Shown here piece after piece: positions 28,487 through 32,888 of a stretch of 32,888 bases of DNA (the stretch's first letter is position 1; each line of letters begins with the position of its first letter). This stretch comes from an uncultured Paracoccaceae bacterium. Lineage in GTDB: Bacteria > Pseudomonadota > Alphaproteobacteria > Rhodobacterales > Rhodobacteraceae. A program made the position numbers and the translations under genes. The notes under the pieces were generated by a model. That model had not been told where the DNA came from. It did not search any database and worked only from the letters and a program-made list of their open reading frames with translations. The stretch covers positions 1-32,888 of the forward strand of contig CAJIZW010000048.1 of the NCBI GenBank assembly GCA_905181985.1, written 5' to 3'.

Positions 28487-29869
28487 ATGGAACTTTGGCA
28501 ACTAACAGCAACGGAAATAACAAAGAAAATTAAGGATAAAGAGATTTCTGTTAGAGAATCTGTTACTAGTGCTCTTGCTCGGAGCGAAGATGTTAATCCA
28601 AAAATTAATGCTGTAGTATCAAGTATGGGTAGTAATGCATTAGAGCTGGCTGACCTCTTAGACAAAAAAATAAAAGATGGTGACGACATTGGAATACTTG
28701 GTGGAGTTCCAGTAACTGTAAAAGTTAATATTGATCAAGCTGGGTATGCCACAACAAATGGCTTGAAGATCCAAAAAGATTTGATTGCAAAGCACAATAA
28801 TCCAATAGTTAATAATTTAGAAAAGGCAGGAGCAATTATTATAGGCCGCACCAATACTCCAGCTTTTTCACTTCGCTGGTTTACTAGGAACACTCTTCAT
28901 GGAAATACGTTAAATCCTGTCAATAAAAATATAACTCCAGGTGGTTCGTCTGGTGGTGCCGCAGCAGCCGTTGCGGCAGGAATAGGGGCTGTTGGGCACG
29001 GAACGGATATAGCTGGTTCTATACGGTATCCTGCCTATGCGTGTGGTGTTCATGGGCTGAGGCCATCTTTGGGTCGAGTGCCTGCTCATAATTTTAGTGG
29101 TTCAGATAGGTTTATTGGCGGTCAGTTAATGGCAGTCTCTGGTCCTATAGCGAGGTCTATTCAGGATCTTAGAGTTAGCTTTACTGCAATGTCTAAATCA
29201 GATTTTAATGACCCTTGGTATATTCCAGCTCCATTAGTAGGTGAGCCAAGACCAAAAAAAGTAGCATTATGCCTCTCTCCAGATGGTATGAAAGTTTCCA
29301 CAGAAGTCAAAAATGCGTTAATCGCTTCTGCGAAATTATTAGAAGATGCTGGCTGGAGGGTAGATGAGGTCGACACGCCACCCCTTAGACAGGCGATGGA
29401 AAATCAATTAATTTTATGGATGGCAGAAATGAAGCATGGTGCTGAAGAGGCTGTCGTTAAAGAGAGTGATCCGGACGCAAATATCGTTTACCAAAGACTA
29501 AAAGAGCTTTGTCCTCCTGTTGATCTAGCCGTTGTTATGAAAGTCTTACAATCTCGTGCCTCATTGGTACGATCTTGGCGGTTATTTCTTGACGAATATC
29601 CAATTATGTTGTGCCCAGTATCTGGTGAATTACCTTTTGATCAACATAAGGATGTAACTTCTGATCAGAATTTTGAATCAATAATTGAAGCTCAGATGAC
29701 ACAGATAGGTCTTCCATTTGTCAGTTTACCTGGACTTACAGTATCTACTGGCATGGTAAATGATAGACCTATTGGCGTTCAAGTAGTTTCCAACCCCTAC
29801 AGAGAAGACCTTTTATTAGATGCGGGGAAAGTAATCGGGAATACTATAAAGGTAGTTGAACCAAAATAA
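28487..29869 (+). CDS. Amidase (amidase-signature family)
   Basis: 460 aa; VTVKVNIDQAGYATTNGL (Lys), ITPGGSSGGAAAAVAAGIGAVGHGTDIAGSIRYPAYACGVHGLRPSLGRVP (Ser-cisSer). Confidence 0.95.
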   Translation: MELWQLTATEITKKIKDKEISVRESVTSALARSEDVNPKINAVVSSMGSNALELADLLDKKIKDGDDIGILGGVPVTVKVNIDQAGYATTNGLKIQKDLIAKHNNPIVNNLEKAGAIIIGRTNTPAFSLRWFTRNTLHGNTLNPVNKNITPGGSSGGAAAAVAAGIGAVGHGTDIAGSIRYPAYACGVHGLRPSLGRVPAHNFSGSDRFIGGQLMAVSGPIARSIQDLRVSFTAMSKSDFNDPWYIPAPLVGEPRPKKVALCLSPDGMKVSTEVKNALIASAKLLEDAGWRVDEVDTPPLRQAMENQLILWMAEMKHGAEEAVVKESDPDANIVYQRLKELCPPVDLAVVMKVLQSRASLVRSWRLFLDEYPIMLCPVSGELPFDQHKDVTSDQNFESIIEAQMTQIGLPFVSLPGLTVSTGMVNDRPIGVQVVSNPYREDLLLDAGKVIGNTIKVVEPK

Positions 29870-29909
29870 ACTTTAGAGGTACGATTGGTGGCATGGAGGG
29901 TAAAAGTTA

Positions 29910-31619
29910 ATGATTAAGACAATTGAAGACTTGCACGAGCATTTACAGTGGGCGCTTGAGCTAGAGCATGCCACAATACCCCCTTACCTTTGCGCTCTTT
30001 ATTCAATTAAGGAAGGTACCAATATTGAAAGTGTAGAAGTTATTAAGAGTGTTTTTATTGAAGAAATGCTTCATATGGCACTGGTTGCTAATATACTTAA
30101 TGCTACTGGTGGTAAGCCTCGGCTCGATTATCCTGGTTTTATGAAAAAATACCCAACACCACTTCCACATAGTGATAAATCATTTGATGTAAATTTAGGT
30201 AAGTTTTCTACTGAAAGCATTGAATGCTTTCTGAAAATTGAACGACCAGCTGACGCAAGTGCACCATCCCAGGATGAAGGATTTTCTTCCATTGGGCAGT
30301 TTTATAAAGCCATCGAAGAGGGTCTCCTTTACGTGTCTGAGAAAATAGGCGAAACCGCGTTATTTGTTGGCAATCCAGAGCACCAGGTTACTGCGGAAAC
30401 AACATATTATGGAGGAGCCGGTCATTTAATTTCTGTTACTGATTTGTCTAGTGCTTTAGAGGCTCTGGGGGAGGTTGTTGAACAGGGTGAGGGATTGGAT
30501 CATGATAGTGTCTTTGATGGCGATCAAAATATGTTCCATCCTGAAAGAGAGGAAGTTGGTCACTACTTTAGATTTTTAGAGATTTTAAAGGGTAGAAAGT
30601 TTCAGCTAGGAGATACAGCTAAAACTGGGCCTACGGGGGAATCCTTTACTGTGGAGTGGGATAAAGTTTATCCAATGGAAAGTAATCCAGATTCTACTAA
30701 CTTTATTAATCACCCTGAAATTTTTGAAAAACTATCAACTTTTAATTATGAGTATAGTGATATGTTAAGAATTCTTGAAAAAAGCTTTAACGGTGAACCA
30801 AAATGTCTTGGTCAGGCTGTAGGGGTAATGTTTGAGTTAAAAATTCTTGCTAAAGAGTTGATGGTCACTCCGACCCCTGAAGGTGTAAAAACTGTTGGGC
30901 CAACCTTTGAGTATTTACCATCAAAGAAACTGGAAGTAGAATTTATCGAAATTCGTGATAATGGGCCCTATGTCGTTCACGGAGGTGTTCCCTTAGTCAG
31001 AAAGAAACGAATCTCAGGTGATAATAATGTGTCTATTGCTTGGCAAAAAACACAAACCTACGACGCGGACACCATTTTTGAGCTATGTCGGTGTGGAAAG
31101 TCAGCTAATAAACCCTTTTGCGACGGAGCGCATGACCGTGTCGACTTTGATGGAAGGGAAACAGCAACAATACAATTAATTAACGAGCGGCAGGAAACAC
31201 TACAAGGAGATGGTGTCAGGGTAAAAGTTGATAACTCATACTGTATGCACGCAAAATTTTGTTTTAATCAAAATGAAAGTATAAGAAAACTGGTTTCTAA
31301 AAAATCTGATGATAATGCTAAAATTAATCTTTCTGCTATGGTAGAGAGATGCCCCTCAGGTACTTTTGTATACGAGCTCGAAGTAGATGGATTGTATGAA
31401 GAAGTTGAAGCTGACTTACCAAAACAAGTAGCAGTAATTTCAGCGGACAATGATCAGAGTACAGCGGGTCCAATTTGGGTGACAGGAAATATTCCTGTGA
31501 GACGTTCAGATGGTCAGCCAGTCGAGACACGCAATCGAATGACTTTGTGTCGTTGTGGTGCTTCAAGTAATAAACCTTTTTGTGATGGTAGCCATGCGAA
31601 AATAAACTTTAAAGAATGA
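29910..31619 (+). CDS. Multidomain redox protein: ferritin-like (VioB/RebD-type) domain + CDGSH + divergent ferredoxin (Fer4_19-like) + CDGSH
   Basis: 569 aa; LQWALELEHATIPPYLCALYSI, IEEMLHMALVANIL, EREEVGHYFRFLEIL (E/ExxH ligands); CRCGKSANKPFCDGAH; CMHAKFCF...MVERCPSGTFVYE; CRCGASSNKPFCDGSH. SD GGAGGG upstream. Confidence 0.9.
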   Translation: MIKTIEDLHEHLQWALELEHATIPPYLCALYSIKEGTNIESVEVIKSVFIEEMLHMALVANILNATGGKPRLDYPGFMKKYPTPLPHSDKSFDVNLGKFSTESIECFLKIERPADASAPSQDEGFSSIGQFYKAIEEGLLYVSEKIGETALFVGNPEHQVTAETTYYGGAGHLISVTDLSSALEALGEVVEQGEGLDHDSVFDGDQNMFHPEREEVGHYFRFLEILKGRKFQLGDTAKTGPTGESFTVEWDKVYPMESNPDSTNFINHPEIFEKLSTFNYEYSDMLRILEKSFNGEPKCLGQAVGVMFELKILAKELMVTPTPEGVKTVGPTFEYLPSKKLEVEFIEIRDNGPYVVHGGVPLVRKKRISGDNNVSIAWQKTQTYDADTIFELCRCGKSANKPFCDGAHDRVDFDGRETATIQLINERQETLQGDGVRVKVDNSYCMHAKFCFNQNESIRKLVSKKSDDNAKINLSAMVERCPSGTFVYELEVDGLYEEVEADLPKQVAVISADNDQSTAGPIWVTGNIPVRRSDGQPVETRNRMTLCRCGASSNKPFCDGSHAKINFKE

Positions 31620-31639
31620 TATAGTTTACTGAAATTAAA

Positions 31640-31668
31640 ATGTTACTATAATTAAAGACTAGTAACAT
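31640..31668. promoter_or_regulatory. 9-bp inverted repeat ATGTTACTA...TAGTAACAT after the ferritin-like/CDGSH gene (terminator hairpin or operator)
   Basis: Arms 31640-31648 / 31660-31668, 11-nt loop; 20 nt after the stop codon; no T tract. Confidence 0.4.
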
Positions 31669-31720
31669 AAGGGGTGAATTATAAAGATTTAAATTAATAT
31701 TTATAATTTTTGTAAATTAC

Positions 31721-31760
31721 GTGATCACAAAAATAATAAAGTTATTTCTAATGTGATCAC
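31721..31760. promoter_or_regulatory. Tandem GTGATCAC palindromes, candidate double operator for the TauE/SafE gene
   Basis: GTGATCACAAA at 31721 and 31753, exactly 32 bp apart, 86-126 bp upstream of the predicted start. Confidence 0.55.
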
Positions 31761-31845
31761 AAATTAAAAAATAATCGTTATTATGAGGTAATAGGAAATA
31801 TTTTATAAAGCCAAAAAATTATTAATCTGAAAGTGTGGTTTAAAA

Positions 31846-32610
31846 GTGCAGGGAGAGTTTTTATTTTGGTTTTTGGCAGTTTTTGCCGCAATTTCAGTGG
31901 GCTTAGGTAAAGGTGGACTTCCTGTTATTGCTGGTCTGGCTGTCCCAAGTTTATCCCTTGTCATGTCTCCAATAGCTGCTGCTGGACTTTTATTACCAGT
32001 TTATGTGGTATCAGACGTATTTGCATTATTAGCCTATCGGCGTAATTATGAACCTAAAATTCTTAGAGTGGGCATGGTTGGCTTGACCATTGGTGTCTTA
32101 ATCGGATGGGCAACAGCTCATTTAGTTATTGAATGGGTTGTCACTATTTTAATTGGACTGATGGGAGTATTATTTTCTGTCCATCAAATGTTAAAAAAAT
32201 TCTACAAAAAGAAAAAAAATAAACCAATAAATACTAATAGTGGTTATTTTTGGTGTACTATAGCTGGATTTACTAGCTTCATAAGTCATAATGGTGGACC
32301 ACCTTGGCAAATCTTTGTCTTACCAATTGGTCTTTCTAAGTCAGTATTTGTTGGTACTTCAGTTATTGCTTTCAGTTATGTTAACGCTATTAAGCTAATT
32401 CCTTATTACTTTTTGGGTCAGCTTAGTTTGGACAACTTGAAAATTACTATCTATCTTATGTTGCCAGCATCCATAGCCGTTTACGTTGGTTTTAAGTTAG
32501 TAAAATTAATTCCCGAGAAGGTTTTTTTCAAAATTGTTATATGGGCTCTGTTTTTAATTTCACTCAAATTAATTTGGGATGGTTTTAAATCTTCTGGACA
32601 GTTTTTCTAA
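31846..32610 (+). CDS. TauE/SafE (sulfite exporter) family permease
   Basis: 254 aa from GTG; multi-TM; GLGKGGLPVIAGLAVPSLSLVMSPIAAAGLLLPVYVVSDVFALLAYRR, FTSFISHNGGPPWQIFVLP. Confidence 0.9.
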   Translation: MQGEFLFWFLAVFAAISVGLGKGGLPVIAGLAVPSLSLVMSPIAAAGLLLPVYVVSDVFALLAYRRNYEPKILRVGMVGLTIGVLIGWATAHLVIEWVVTILIGLMGVLFSVHQMLKKFYKKKKNKPINTNSGYFWCTIAGFTSFISHNGGPPWQIFVLPIGLSKSVFVGTSVIAFSYVNAIKLIPYYFLGQLSLDNLKITIYLMLPASIAVYVGFKLVKLIPEKVFFKIVIWALFLISLKLIWDGFKSSGQFF

Positions 32611-32690
32611 TTTATTAAAAAAATTTAAAGTTGTTTGGTATCACCACATATTGCGAAAGAAATAAAGCATTAGCTAAAGTGAATATAATT

Positions 32691-32888
32691 TTATGATAAG
32701 AGGTTTAACGGAGCAAGTTCTCCTATTGTTCGTCTTGCATAGTCGATTGACGGTACTTTTTCCATCATTCGTTTTTGGGCAAACTCTACCCGATTACAGG
32801 CCCCCTCCATATCCATTGTTAGGACTTTACCATCAGCTACTACTTGTGTGCCGTCAACAAATACGTCACGTACTGCTCTATCTGCGGC
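32691..32888 (-). CDS. Amidohydrolase family protein, C-terminal part (runs off right edge)
   Basis: Not in ORF track because partial. Reverse-strand translation: AADRAVRDVFVDGTQVVADGKVLTMDMEGACNRVEFAQKRMMEKVPSIDYARRTIGELAPLNLLS*; typical C-terminal beta-sandwich of cytosine deaminase/atrazine chlorohydrolase-type enzymes. Confidence 0.75.
   Translation of the reverse strand, partial: AADRAVRDVFVDGTQVVADGKVLTMDMEGACNRVEFAQKRMMEKVPSIDYARRTIGELAPLNLLS

Noticed and set aside
1-32888. CRISPR array, prophage, transposon, toxin-antitoxin or tRNA-linked island
   Set aside because: No regularly spaced repeats, transposase/integrase motifs or tRNA genes seen in the translations or sequence; gene order in the left half looks like conserved core chromosome.

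Overview
The window (about 32.9 kb) looks like ordinary chromosome from an AT-rich alphaproteobacterium, probably marine; that assignment is inferred from gene content and order. I saw no IS element, prophage, CRISPR array, rRNA or tRNA. The left half is conserved core: addA (partial)-addB-murU-like-amgK-like-tsaE (minus strand), the redox two-component set regB/SCO1(senC)/regA, an HD hydrolase, ahcY, gpsA-tsaD, and a hemD-mitofilin(Mic60)-hemY block. The right half (about 16-32.9 kb) is accessory and metabolic. It holds an MFS and three DMT-type transporters, an Fe-type alcohol dehydrogenase, a cupin, a 2-keto-4-pentenoate hydratase-like protein, a secreted 5'-nucleotidase and a MaoC-like protein. 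It also holds a five-gene catabolic operon (DHDPS-like, hydantoinase/dihydropyrimidinase, Asp/Glu/hydantoin racemase, amidase, and a ferritin-like/CDGSH/ferredoxin/CDGSH fusion), a TauE/SafE permease and the end of an amidohydrolase. The best leads are: (i) an SD-sequestering hairpin in the leader of the Fe-ADH gene; (ii) three overlapping inverted repeats with 32-bp-spaced TGATACAAT copies before the 5'-nucleotidase; (iii) twin GTGATCAC palindromes, also 32 bp apart, before the TauE/SafE gene; and (iv) the multi-cofactor ferritin-like/CDGSH fusion at the end of a cyclic-amide degradation operon. No single element is clearly a wholly new system.
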